This document shows, piece by piece, positions 7,633 through 14,792 of a stretch of DNA of 33,422 nucleotides (position 1 is the first letter of the stretch; the number at the start of each line of letters is the position of its first letter). The stretch spans positions 1 through 33,422 of the forward strand of contig CAZBMJ010000026.1 in assembly GCA_964493205.1 (NCBI GenBank). The letters are read 5' to 3'. Both the position numbers and the translations under genes were made by a program. The notes under the pieces were generated by a model that saw only the letters and a list, made by a program, of their open reading frames with translations, was not told the DNA's origin and ran no database searches. Source of the DNA: CAZBMJ01 sp964493205 (GTDB lineage: Bacteria; Myxococcota; UBA727; JABDBI01).

Positions 7633-8640
7633 TTAAATTTCTTTTAATAGGATAAGGCCAAATTCATACAATTTTTTACCTGAATCTAGCTTAACTTGAC
7701 CTCTTCCAATTTTAGGCAAAAATTCGGATAATGAATCACTCGGTGTTTCTGGTTTAACTGTACACCCCATCTTAATTCCGGCTTTAATCAAATTTTCTCC
7801 AATTATTGCCATTACAACTTTTTTCATAATATCAAGATGTTTCAGCTCACTTATTTTAGAATCACGACCCAAATATTCCTTAAGAAGCTTCTTTTCTATC
7901 TCTGGTACCATTATATACCACATGGCAATTGTCGCAAGATCGTAATAAGGATCATTTAATCCTGCTGCATCCCAATCTATGGCTATAACTTTATCATTCG
8001 AAAACAAAAGGTTATTAGGATTGAGATCGTTGTGACAAATTGTACCGTTATTATTTGCGTATTTTTTTAGGGATAAAACCTTAACAAACTTATTAAGGAT
8101 TTCTTGAGGCAGATTTTTGCTCTGTAAAAATTGTAAAGCATCTTGCACTTTTTCAAAAGGGTCCAAGGGCAACATATCGTTTGTAGGTGTTACTTGATGA
8201 AGTGTCTTAAGAAAATTTGCAAGATTTTTTATGGTATGTTGATCTCGTGGCACAGAAGATTTGCCCGCAAATTCCATCAGCACAAAACGCTCTTTAGAAT
8301 TTTCATAAAGTATATTTGGAGCAATAGCTAATAATGCCGCTTGTTTTTGTATTTCTACAGCTTTGGTATTATAGATATTAAATTTTTTTAGCACAAATTT
8401 ATCATTAATGAGATACACTTCATCTCCAGAAAGCCCTCCACTTAACGGTATAGATTTCATGATGGAGCCCACAATAGTTTGTGCCCTTGGATCGCTATTA
8501 AGCAAAAAGTGAACTTTCATATTAGTTTCAATTTGATTTTTTATAATCATATTTTGTGAACCTTGTTTTCTAGCAATAAACATACATGAAGACATTATTA
8601 ATGAAAAAAAGAATATCATTATTTTTGGCAATATTTTCAT
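7633..8640 (-). CDS. APH/choline kinase-like phosphotransferase with export signal
   Basis: The 335-residue protein has a protein-kinase-like fold of the aminoglycoside phosphotransferase / choline kinase family. Visible elements are the ATP-binding lysine in KFVLKKF (about 85), hinge FVLMEFAGKS (119-128), catalytic loop CHNDLNPNNLLF with His203, Asp205 and Asn210, and metal-binding IDWDAAG (Asp222). The odd part is the N terminus: MKILPKIMIFFFSLIMSSC is a lipoprotein-type signal with a possible lipidated Cys19, followed by about 30 residues before the kinase fold. Members of this family normally phosphorylate small molecules in the cytosol with ATP. If the signal works, the enzyme would be outside the inner membrane, where bacterial ATP is scarce, so a host-facing role is possible. 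Substrate unknown. A hairpin at 8652-8670 separates it from the upstream AraC-type gene. Confidence 0.82.
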   Translation of the reverse strand: MKILPKIMIFFFSLIMSSCMFIARKQGSQNMIIKNQIETNMKVHFLLNSDPRAQTIVGSIMKSIPLSGGLSGDEVYLINDKFVLKKFNIYNTKAVEIQKQAALLAIAPNILYENSKERFVLMEFAGKSSVPRDQHTIKNLANFLKTLHQVTPTNDMLPLDPFEKVQDALQFLQSKNLPQEILNKFVKVLSLKKYANNNGTICHNDLNPNNLLFSNDKVIAIDWDAAGLNDPYYDLATIAMWYIMVPEIEKKLLKEYLGRDSKISELKHLDIMKKVVMAIIGENLIKAGIKMGCTVKPETPSDSLSEFLPKIGRGQVKLDSGKKLYEFGLILLKEI

Positions 8641-8651
8641 AAAAATCCATT

Positions 8652-8670
8652 GCTGCCTAAGTGCGGCAGC
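8652..8670 (-). terminator. Hairpin between AraC-type and kinase genes
   Basis: GCTGCC (8652-8657) pairs with GGCAGC (8665-8670) across a 7-nt loop; this is a GC-rich stem in AT-rich surroundings. Read on the minus strand it lies 12 nt after the AraC-type stop and is followed by a broken T-run that also precedes the kinase start. It may end or attenuate AraC transcription before the kinase gene. Confidence 0.45.
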
Positions 8671-8681
8671 TTAAAATAACT

Positions 8682-9530
8682 TTATTTAAGAAGCACCAAA
8701 ATTTCGGTCAAAAGTTCGGGTTCAGCCACTTCATGAGCAAAATTGTGATAACAAAATATGCAAGGAAGATCACCTAATTTTTCGCCAGACTGCGGCAACC
8801 AATTTTTGTAGAGGTTATAAATAGTATCACCTACATTATCAAGAGAACCATTATGCATAACAACAGCATATCTGCCAGCTGGTATAATTCGTTCTATAAC
8901 TTCATCATTCAGCTTAAAATCTTTTGGCACGCTAAGAGCTAAATCAAAACGAAAATCTTTTGCTTCCACTTCCTTTGGATCATGATAGCCAAAACCAAAA
9001 GCTTCTTTGCTCTTTGGCTTTAGATTGATTGACTGCTTATTTGCCCATGTAATAAGCTTATCAAGCGTGCAAGATAATTTCATGGGATCTCCACGATGTT
9101 CTATCACGGCCACTCTTTTGGTTGGTAATTCTTTTATTGCTATCGTCATATTTTTTTCACCTTTTATATTTAGTAGTTTTGGAGGATTTTCAAAGCTTGC
9201 CCAGTTAGCATTATGCCTAAATTTGCTAGGACTTTGCCCACAAATTTGTTTAAAAGCACGGCTAAATGATTCATGCGACTCAAATCCAGCATCAAAAGCA
9301 ATGTTAATAATGGTTTTCCTCTTATGCATAATCAATTGATGAGCGGCTCTTTTAATTCTTAACCACTTGATATAATTCATTAGAGGTAAACCTGTATAAA
9401 CTGTAAACAACCGATGAAAATGGTATTTTGAGAAACAAGCGATACGACAAAGCTCATCTAGTTCAAGCTCTTCATCAATATGCTTGCCTATAAAATCAAT
9501 TACTTTGTCTATTTGTTGTTCGTAACTCAT
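8682..9530 (-). CDS. AraC family regulator with GyrI-like effector domain
   Basis: The 282-residue protein has the two-domain layout of the Rob/TetD-like AraC regulators. An N-terminal pair of helix-turn-helix motifs covers about residues 1-105: LELDELCRIACFSKYHFHRLF, here the recognition segment CFSKYHFHRLF, then IAFDAGFESHESFSRAFKQ and the family-typical GQSPSKFR. After a linker, a GyrI-like small-molecule-binding domain (about 128-282) starts with IKELPTKRVAVIEHRGD and ends with PELLTEILVLLK. Such proteins activate drug-efflux or stress genes on binding hydrophobic ligands. The target is unknown; no efflux gene is adjacent, and the divergent side holds only noncoding DNA. The ATG start places the first helix directly at the N terminus, as in Rob. 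A full regulator of this kind is uncommon in a reduced genome. Confidence 0.9.
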   Translation of the reverse strand: MSYEQQIDKVIDFIGKHIDEELELDELCRIACFSKYHFHRLFTVYTGLPLMNYIKWLRIKRAAHQLIMHKRKTIINIAFDAGFESHESFSRAFKQICGQSPSKFRHNANWASFENPPKLLNIKGEKNMTIAIKELPTKRVAVIEHRGDPMKLSCTLDKLITWANKQSINLKPKSKEAFGFGYHDPKEVEAKDFRFDLALSVPKDFKLNDEVIERIIPAGRYAVVMHNGSLDNVGDTIYNLYKNWLPQSGEKLGDLPCIFCYHNFAHEVAEPELLTEILVLLK

Positions 9531-9712
9531 AATATCTCATAATTCAGTTGTAAACGTTTATATAGATAAAAATACGACATTTATATCTTAGATGCTTGAC
9601 CATCCTTGCTAATTTTAACAATAACTTAATTTATTTCTAAAAAATCGTAAAAATCATTAATAATCAAGGTTTTATAGATAATTAAAGTATTGGTTAATAA
9701 AAAAAATAAAGA

Positions 9713-9730
9713 AATTGGGTCAATCCAATT
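9713..9730 (-). terminator. Rho-independent terminator of the 9784-10428 gene
   Basis: AATTGG (9713-9718) and CCAATT (9725-9730) form a 6-bp stem with a 6-nt loop. On the minus strand the stem is followed by a long T-rich run (complement of about 9698-9712). It lies 54 bp downstream of the stop of the minus-strand gene ending at 9784. Confidence 0.55.
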
Positions 9731-9783
9731 CAATCAAGATGTTTTAGGATTTTTAGAGAGGCATATGAAAAAATGTTATAAGA

Positions 9784-10428
9784 CTATTCTGTTTTTTCAC
9801 GATCTGACTTTTGAGAAACACCACGATAACCAATGTAGTACACACCAAATAAACCTGAACACAAGTGCACCAAACTGCTCGCCGTGAGGAAAGACCCACG
9901 CCCTATCATTGCGACCGCACTACATGCGGAAAGACTATCCGGAATATTAGAGCTAAAATAAAAAGTTTCACTCGGTGCAAAATGCGCTTCGCAGGTTTCT
10001 CGATGAAGGTTACGTAAGTTTGCTAAATTTTCAACGCCATATATACGGGCATCTGCTAAAAACTTATTAAGAGTCTCTTCTAATCTCGTGTTACAAGCTT
10101 CAAGGGAACTCGAATCGTCTGCAAAAATCAATGATAAAGGATTATATGAGCCTGTAATAGCTTCCAAAGTAACCGCTCCGCACCACAAGATAGGCACGCC
10201 AGCAAAAGCACATTTTTTAGCTTTTTCAAAACGACGGACCACCTGTTGTTTGTAGTGCTCCTCGTTATATTCCGCGCTAATTTTGCCGTAAGCATCATCG
10301 CCAAAACCCAGATAAGAACAGACTTCATCAACTATGGAGCAAGCTCTTTTATTTTCATCAGCTCCATGAAGCCATCCGCTTTCCAAAAAAGCCAAAAACA
10401 CCATAATAAGGACGAGTTTTGATTTCAT
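9784..10428 (-). CDS. Exported Cys-rich protein with C-terminal hydrophobic segment
   Basis: The 214-residue protein begins with a signal peptide (MKSKLVLIMVFLAFLESGWLHG, probable cleavage before ADENK). The mature part contains seven or more cysteines (RACSIVDEVCSYLG, KKCAFAG, LWCG, EACNT, ETCEAH, SACSAV), suggesting disulfides outside the cytoplasm. Two hydrophobic stretches follow: one near FAGVPILWCGAVTLEAI, and a C-terminal one, SSLVHLCSGLFGVYYIGY, which could be a membrane anchor before a charged tail. No known domain is recognised. It is a single-gene unit on the minus strand with its own terminator at 9713-9730, facing away from the glycosyltransferase gene. It is similar in style (signal, Cys-rich, hydrophobic C terminus) to the protein at 15890-16450, but without evident sequence similarity. 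Confidence 0.72.
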   Translation of the reverse strand: MKSKLVLIMVFLAFLESGWLHGADENKRACSIVDEVCSYLGFGDDAYGKISAEYNEEHYKQQVVRRFEKAKKCAFAGVPILWCGAVTLEAITGSYNPLSLIFADDSSSLEACNTRLEETLNKFLADARIYGVENLANLRNLHRETCEAHFAPSETFYFSSNIPDSLSACSAVAMIGRGSFLTASSLVHLCSGLFGVYYIGYRGVSQKSDREKTE

Positions 10429-10662
10429 CTTTTACATCCATCAAAGTGAACAAAGCAATCTTTGATTTATATCTATTCCACAAAAGTCAAAATAAATTAT
10501 TTTTTATGCGTAGGCCCTTATGGCCAGTGCCTGGCAGATTAGAACTCTATTGAGTTAAACTTGTTATTGTGTTAATAGTTTTCTATGTTAAATTTTTGAA
10601 TAATATAATTAATTGCCTATGATAATATTATTCTAAACTAATATAATATTGTGGATAAAATA

Positions 10663-11571
10663 ATGATTCATTTTCGTATAGTTATGGTGTTTTTATTTTT
10701 AATAATGACTGCATGCAATTTGCCAGATGCATCATCGGGCATTAAGGGCGTTTCTGAAATAAATCAGGAAAATTTATTACCTAATGTAACTATAGTAGTA
10801 GCAAGTTATGATAAACGTCATGACTACCATGAATTTCTTTATGAGTCTTTTAAAAAACAAGATTATAAGGGGAAAGTTAATCTATTAATTTATGATAATG
10901 GCGAAAAGCCGTCTCCATTTTTTAGTTCTTTAGTGGACAATAATGTTCGGTATGAGCATACAACAAAAAAACCAATAGAGCTTAGTTTGGGAGCCAAAAG
11001 AAATTGGCTAGCGGATAATGCTGACGGTGATGTTATTGTAGTGTGGGATGATGATGATTTTTATGGCGAAAATTATGTCTCATTTATGGTCAAAACGCTT
11101 GTGGATAATAAGGCGCATTTAGTAAAGCCCATCAAATGGCTTATGGGCCATTTTAATCAAAGTGGCGATGCTCTTGAATACCATATGGTTAAACCTAACC
11201 ATACCAAATTCGGTTGGGGCTTTGGTTTTTGCTATAAAAAGCTAGTGATGAATAAATGCCGCTATGGGGATGTAAACCGCGTAGAAGAAGATCCTTTTGC
11301 TGAATGTATTGATAAAAATAAAGAGTATAAAATAATTTGGCAAGAATGGGAGCCATTAAACCAACAACCAATACAACTAAAGTTTGAAAGCAGTACCCCT
11401 AATAATACTAAGGGCCTTTGGATTACTAGATTTCAAGAGCTCTATAAGGCGAATGGTTCTAGACATCCAGAAAGTAATGCTATTACTATTAATGAAATAG
11501 AAAGCCAGTTTTCTCAAAAAAAGCTGTTAAACAAATATATCGAAAAATATTTTGATGCCGGAAAGAAATAA
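10663..11571 (+). CDS. GT2-type glycosyltransferase with lipoprotein signal
   Basis: I start this 302-residue protein at the ATG at 10663. The in-frame GTG at 10651 overlaps a GGATAAAATA spacer that resembles the ribosome region of the ankyrin gene. A GT-A fold typical of family 2 is clear: NVTIVVASYDKRHDYHEFLY (first strand and helix), VNLLIYDNGEKPS, then LGAKRNWLADNADGDVIVVW leading to the acidic DDDD metal/nucleotide-sugar motif at residues 129-132, and later VEEDPFA. The unusual feature is the N terminus, MIHFRIVMVFLFLIMTAC: a lipoprotein-type signal with a possible lipidated Cys18. GT2 enzymes use cytosolic nucleotide sugars, so an exported one would have to work on host substrates or with host donors, as bacterial toxin glycosyltransferases do; that is inference. 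TATAAT at 10642-10647 may be its -10. Confidence 0.82.
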   Translation: MIHFRIVMVFLFLIMTACNLPDASSGIKGVSEINQENLLPNVTIVVASYDKRHDYHEFLYESFKKQDYKGKVNLLIYDNGEKPSPFFSSLVDNNVRYEHTTKKPIELSLGAKRNWLADNADGDVIVVWDDDDFYGENYVSFMVKTLVDNKAHLVKPIKWLMGHFNQSGDALEYHMVKPNHTKFGWGFGFCYKKLVMNKCRYGDVNRVEEDPFAECIDKNKEYKIIWQEWEPLNQQPIQLKFESSTPNNTKGLWITRFQELYKANGSRHPESNAITINEIESQFSQKKLLNKYIEKYFDAGKK

Positions 11572-11604
11572 AACCAGTTATTTTTGATCAATCATGTACG
11601 CACA

Positions 11605-11629
11605 CCCTGTTTTTTTGGATTAAACAGGG
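11605..11629 (+). terminator. Hairpin downstream of the glycosyltransferase gene
   Basis: CCCTGTTT (11605-11612) pairs perfectly with AAACAGGG (11622-11629) over a 9-nt loop, 33 nt after the glycosyltransferase stop and 47 nt before the csaA start. The following bases are G and A rather than T, so this may be an RNA-end stabiliser or an operator rather than a classic terminator. Confidence 0.4.
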
Positions 11630-11676
11630 GAAAAAATATGTAAAAATAAGTTAAAATTTTTTAGCGAGATGAAAAA

Positions 11677-12015
11677 ATGAAAATCATTACCTATGAAGAA
11701 TTTAGTAAGGTTGAATTGCGCTGTGGGACTATTATTAAAGTAGAGGAGTTTGCCCGGGCAAAAAAGCCAGCCTTTAAAATATGGGCAGATTTTGGTGCTG
11801 AAATTGGTGTGTTGCAAACTTCTGCACAAGTGACAGTGCATTATACACCGACAACTTTACTGGGCAAAAAAATTGTTGGTTGTGTGAATTTAGGCGAAAA
11901 GAATATTGCAGGATTTTTATCGCAGTTTTTGCTTTTGGGCTTTTCAGATAATAATGAAGATATTTGTTTAGTTACTGCTGAAGCAAGTGTGCCCAATGGC
12001 AAAAAAATGCATTAA
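11677..12015 (+). CDS. csaA: CsaA, tRNA-binding-domain protein
   Basis: The 112-residue protein is a complete stand-alone tRNA-binding domain (OB fold) of the CsaA type. Family features are VELRCGTIIKVEEF near the N terminus (about 10-23), RAKKPAFKIWADFG (27-40), IGVLQTSAQVTVHYTP (44-59), LGKKIVGCVNLG, and the C-terminal VPNGKKM. CsaA in Bacillus subtilis is a dimer that has been linked to protein export chaperoning and tRNA binding; its main role is unsettled. It has no signal peptide. The gene stands alone between the glycosyltransferase and the attenuated transporter operon, whose promoter lies about 70 nt downstream. No clear ribosome site other than GCGAG about 9 nt upstream. Confidence 0.92.
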   Translation: MKIITYEEFSKVELRCGTIIKVEEFARAKKPAFKIWADFGAEIGVLQTSAQVTVHYTPTTLLGKKIVGCVNLGEKNIAGFLSQFLLLGFSDNNEDICLVTAEASVPNGKKMH

Positions 12016-12087
12016 GTTCTTAATAACCTCTTTGCTCACGTGCAAAAGGTCGCTAGTTAGATGATTATATGGATCCTAGACAGAGTA

Positions 12088-12115
12088 TTGACAAAAATAA
12101 TAGCTTGTCTAATCT
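12088..12115 (+). promoter_or_regulatory. Promoter of the transporter leader
   Basis: A perfect TTGACA (12088-12093) is followed after 16 nt by TAATCT (12110-12115), a weak -10. Transcription would start near 12122, about 20 nt before the leader-peptide ATG at 12144. The position fits an attenuator transcript of about 160 nt up to the terminator. Confidence 0.5.
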
Positions 12116-12143
12116 AGCCATAACCAACTGAAATAGGTGCTTC

Positions 12144-12242
12144 ATGCGTAACTTAAAACTAAATATAAACAATAAAAATCTAGCTATAAACGCTAACGTA
12201 TTGTTTTTCTTTAGCTATTTTGAGGGTGCTGAGGTTATCTAG
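12144..12242 (+). CDS. Phe/Tyr-rich leader peptide of the transporter operon
   Basis: This 32-codon open frame was found by reading the leader by hand. It starts MRNLKLNINN and contains LFFFSYFEG at codons 20-28, so four Phe and one Tyr fall within six consecutive codons (12204-12221), with no Trp. AGGTG sits 4 nt before the ATG. The stop (TAG, 12240-12242) lies between the two RNA segments that form the antiterminator. The arrangement closely follows ribosome-mediated attenuation as known from the enterobacterial pheA leader, whose peptide also has consecutive Phe codons. Expected behaviour: a ribosome stalled at the Phe/Tyr codons leaves 12228-12234 free, while one that reaches the stop covers it. 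No expression evidence is available; the call rests on coincidence of codons, hairpins and downstream gene. Confidence 0.72.
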   Translation: MRNLKLNINNKNLAINANVLFFFSYFEGAEVI

Positions 12243-12262
12243 ATCATATCTAATGCCTCAGC
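12228..12262 (+). promoter_or_regulatory. Antiterminator hairpin of the attenuator
   Basis: GCTGAGG (12228-12234) pairs with CCTCAGC (12256-12262), extended by one outer T-A pair (12227-12263). An inner AGAT/ATCT stem (12241-12244 with 12248-12251) can close the loop. The 3' arm is the same strand used by the terminator stem, and the 5' arm is an exact copy of the terminator's 3' arm, so the two structures exclude one another. A ribosome resting at the leader stop codon (12240-12242) would block the 5' arm. Confidence 0.7.
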
Positions 12263-12282
12263 AAAAAGCTGAGGACTTTTTT
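12256..12282 (+). terminator. Rho-independent attenuator terminator
   Basis: CCTCAGC (12256-12262), loop AAAAA, and GCTGAGG (12268-12274) make a perfect 7-bp GC-rich stem. ACTTTTTT follows (12275-12282), with a second T-run further on. It lies 38 nt upstream of the first transporter gene rather than after a gene, which marks it as a regulatory terminator. Confidence 0.85.
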
Positions 12283-12320
12283 CTTGGCTTTTTGTGTAGT
12301 GGCAGAGCTTAGGAAAAAGA

Positions 12321-13283
12321 ATGAAAACAAAAAATCTAATTATATTAATTATTATCTTAACTTTATCAGTATTAGCGTATTACTATCTTTTGCCTACAAA
12401 TAATAATAAAGATACTATAGCCATTTTTACTACAATACATCATCCAGCACTTGATGATGTGAGAGATGGCTTTATTAAAGAGATTAAAATAAATTATCCT
12501 GAAGTTAAATTAGTAGATTACAATGCTGAAGGCAATGTTCAGCAAGCTAATATAATCGCTTCTCAAATAGCTAATAACAAAAATATTATTGGAATTTTGA
12601 GCATTGGTACGTTGGCTGCTCAAAGTATGGCAAAAAAAGAGCTTGTGAAACCTATTGTTGTCGCTGCAGTTTCTGATGTTAAGCTTATTAAGAGCCAAGG
12701 AAATAATGTTTGTGGTATGACTGACACTATTGATGCAAATTATCAAATGGATACTATTATAGATATATTGCCTAATATTAAGAGCATTTCACTGCTTTAC
12801 TCGCCCCACGAGGCTAATTCAATTTCTATGGTGGAAAATTTAAAAAAAGCAGCTTCGCAAAAAAATATTACCATAAATTTAGTGGGAGCTTTTGACGCTC
12901 AACAAATAAGCAGTGCTAGTTTATTGGCATGCAAAAAAAGTGATGCTGTTCTTATACCACTGGATAACCAGCTTGTAGCAGCTATGCCAGCAGTAATTAA
13001 ATCAACAAAAAATTTAAGTTGTCCTATTATTACTAGCAATGAATCACCCATACACCAAGGAGCAAGTATGGCTTTTGGGGTTAATTATAAAAAAAGTGGT
13101 GTAGACGCAGCTTTAATAATGTCTAAAATAATAGATACATCAAAGACGCCTCAAGATATTGGTTTTATTAAACCAGATGCTATAAATTTATATATAAATA
13201 AAAAAGTAATTGAGCAAAAAAATATTACTCTTAATAGGGATACAAAATCTAAGATAATCATGATTAATAGCGAGGAAAATTAA
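12321..13283 (+). CDS. ABC transporter substrate-binding protein (TrpX-like, COG2984)
   Basis: The 320-residue protein has an N-terminal hydrophobic segment (LIILIIILTLSVLAYYYLL, about 6-24), probably an uncleaved anchor or signal. A periplasmic-binding fold of the COG2984 family follows: IAIFTTIHHPALDDVRDGF (about 34-52), VDYNAEGNVQQANIIASQI (73-91), IGILSIGTLAAQSMA, and ISLLYSPHEANSISMVENL near 153-171. This family is annotated as tryptophan/tyrosine uptake, with TrpX experimentally tied to tryptophan in streptococci. Here the Phe/Tyr-rich leader at 12144 suggests phenylalanine and perhaps tyrosine as the ligand, which is inference. AGGAAA lies about 9 nt before the ATG. The stop overlaps the permease start (TAATG), so the three genes form a translationally coupled operon. 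There is no lipobox. Confidence 0.88.
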   Translation: MKTKNLIILIIILTLSVLAYYYLLPTNNNKDTIAIFTTIHHPALDDVRDGFIKEIKINYPEVKLVDYNAEGNVQQANIIASQIANNKNIIGILSIGTLAAQSMAKKELVKPIVVAAVSDVKLIKSQGNNVCGMTDTIDANYQMDTIIDILPNIKSISLLYSPHEANSISMVENLKKAASQKNITINLVGAFDAQQISSASLLACKKSDAVLIPLDNQLVAAMPAVIKSTKNLSCPIITSNESPIHQGASMAFGVNYKKSGVDAALIMSKIIDTSKTPQDIGFIKPDAINLYINKKVIEQKNITLNRDTKSKIIMINSEEN

Positions 13284-14125
13284 TGAATATAATGCTTAGT
13301 ATAATTAACCAAGGTTTAATATTTTCTTTAGTAGCTATAGCTGTTTATATTACATCTCGTATGATTAAAAAAGATGATTTAACCACAGAAGGGGCATTTG
13401 GCTTAGGTGGAGCTGTTACAGCTATTTTATTACAGCATCAAGTATCAGCAATTTTAGTAATGTTCTTAGCCTTGTTTGCTGGAGCAGGTATAGGCTTAGT
13501 AACTGCCTTTTTATATGCCAGACTAAAAATGAATCATTTGATGGCTGGATTAGTAAGTAGTACTGCCTGTTTTTCTTTAAGCTTAGCTTTATCCTCTGCT
13601 AGTAAAAGTATTATTAGGCAAAATACTATTTTTAATTATTTAAATATTATATCAGAAGAAATCTCAGAAAATATTATTCTTATATTTTTAGTATTACTTA
13701 TATTAAGCGGAATTTTATTGTTTTTAAAGTCTGAAATTGGTTTAATTATCAGAGCAGTTGGAGATAATGAAGAGTTATTAATAAACTTTGGTAAATCTAA
13801 AAATTTATATCAAAGTATCGGTTTTGCCATAGCTAACGCGTTAACCGCATTATCTGGTTGTCTATTTGTGCAATGGTCAGGTTTTTTTTCCATAACTGGA
13901 AATATTGGTACGTTAGTGACGGGGCTGACGAGCTTAATGATAGCCGAGCTTTTTTATAAAAAATTGTCTGTTATTATCATAGGTGCGGCAATTTTTTACC
14001 AAAGTATTTTTGCTGCTAGCTTATCTTTAGGGGTAGAGCCTTTATGGAACAATTTAGTAAAAGCTCTGATTATTATAGGTATCGTAATAGTAACCAAAAA
14101 AGTAAAAAAGGATTTGTATGCTTAA
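13283..14125 (+). CDS. ABC transporter permease (TrpY-like, COG4120)
   Basis: The 280-residue protein is almost entirely hydrophobic, with about eight membrane segments. Among them are INQGLIFSLVAIAVYITSRM at the N terminus, AILVMFLALFAGAGIGLVTA, IILIFLVLLILSGILLFL, and LVKALIIIGIVIVTKKV at the end. The EGAFGLGGAV motif (about 36-45) and the loop GLIIRAVGDNEEL (about 153-165) are typical of BPD_transp_2-type permeases related to branched-chain amino acid and TrpY transporters. It should form the inner-membrane channel of the uptake system with the flanking binding protein and ATPase. The ATG overlaps the previous stop; GAGGAAAA lies about 7 nt upstream. Another in-frame ATG at codon 4 is possible. 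The 3' end overlaps the ATPase gene by 8 bp. Confidence 0.88.
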   Translation: MNIMLSIINQGLIFSLVAIAVYITSRMIKKDDLTTEGAFGLGGAVTAILLQHQVSAILVMFLALFAGAGIGLVTAFLYARLKMNHLMAGLVSSTACFSLSLALSSASKSIIRQNTIFNYLNIISEEISENIILIFLVLLILSGILLFLKSEIGLIIRAVGDNEELLINFGKSKNLYQSIGFAIANALTALSGCLFVQWSGFFSITGNIGTLVTGLTSLMIAELFYKKLSVIIIGAAIFYQSIFAASLSLGVEPLWNNLVKALIIIGIVIVTKKVKKDLYA

Positions 14126-14792
14126 TGTAATAAATTTAACCAAATCCTTTGGTAAACAGATAGTTTTAAAAAATATAAATTTTAATGCACAAAAATCTAA
14201 GTTAACTATTTTAGAAGGAAAAAATGGGGCAGGTAAGTCAACCTTGTTTAATATTCTTATGGGTTCTATTAAATTAGATACTGGAAATATTATATTAAAT
14301 AATATCAATATAACAAATATGCCACAAGATCAAAGAGCTTTAATCATGGCTATTTTAAAGCAAGATCCCAAAGCATCTTCTGCGCCAAGTTTAAGCGTAA
14401 TAGAAAATTTAGTCTTGTTTAATTTAAAAAATCATAATGCTAGCTTAAAAACTGTTATTAGGCCGTTAATAAAAGAGCATATAATTGCACATCTGGATTA
14501 TTTAAATATTTCATTTGCTAGTTCATATTTAGATGAACCTGTAGGAAATCTTTCAGGAGGTCAACGACAAATTTTGGCTTTTGCTATGGCGACTTTGATT
14601 AAGCCACAACTTTTATTGCTTGATGAACCTACTGCTGCACTTGATGAAAGTAGCACTTATTTACTGATGGATTTAATAAAAAAACTAATAGTTTTATGGG
14701 ACATACCGGCAATAATGATATCTCATGATCATGATCTTAATAAATCATATGCCGATAGTATTATCAAGCTGAAGGATGGGCTGATTTGTTAA
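14118..14792 (+). CDS. ABC transporter ATPase (TrpZ-like, COG1101)
   Basis: The 224-residue protein is a complete ABC ATPase: Walker A GKNGAGKST at 34-42, Q-loop in ILKQDPKASSAPSLSV (about 82-97), signature LSGGQRQ (about 145-151), Walker B LLLLDEPTAALDE (about 163-175), and H-loop ISHDHD (about 199-204). It is somewhat shorter than COG1101 relatives, which usually run to around 250 residues. It would power the permease at 13283. GGATTTGT precedes the ATG, which overlaps the permease 3' end, so translation is coupled. The gene's end overlaps the convergent unknown gene by 29 bp, leaving no room for a terminator between them. Confidence 0.9.
   Translation: MLNVINLTKSFGKQIVLKNINFNAQKSKLTILEGKNGAGKSTLFNILMGSIKLDTGNIILNNINITNMPQDQRALIMAILKQDPKASSAPSLSVIENLVLFNLKNHNASLKTVIRPLIKEHIIAHLDYLNISFASSYLDEPVGNLSGGQRQILAFAMATLIKPQLLLLDEPTAALDESSTYLLMDLIKKLIVLWDIPAIMISHDHDLNKSYADSIIKLKDGLIC

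Noticed and set aside
9690..9887. Plus-strand open frame
   Set aside because: It overlaps the terminator and 3' end of the exported Cys-rich gene on the other strand and has no recognisable content.
10523..10535. Small hairpin GCCAG-tgc-CTGGC
   Set aside because: Only five base pairs with no T-run or gene context on either strand; could be chance.
12061..12117. Alternative leader frame with one Trp codon
   Set aside because: It overlaps the likely promoter, so would not be transcribed, and ends well before the hairpins.
12200..12282. T-box riboswitch upstream of the transporter
   Set aside because: GAGGGTG superficially resembles the T-box core, but the UGGN bulge, the specifier stem and the necessary length are missing, while a leader peptide explains the structure better.
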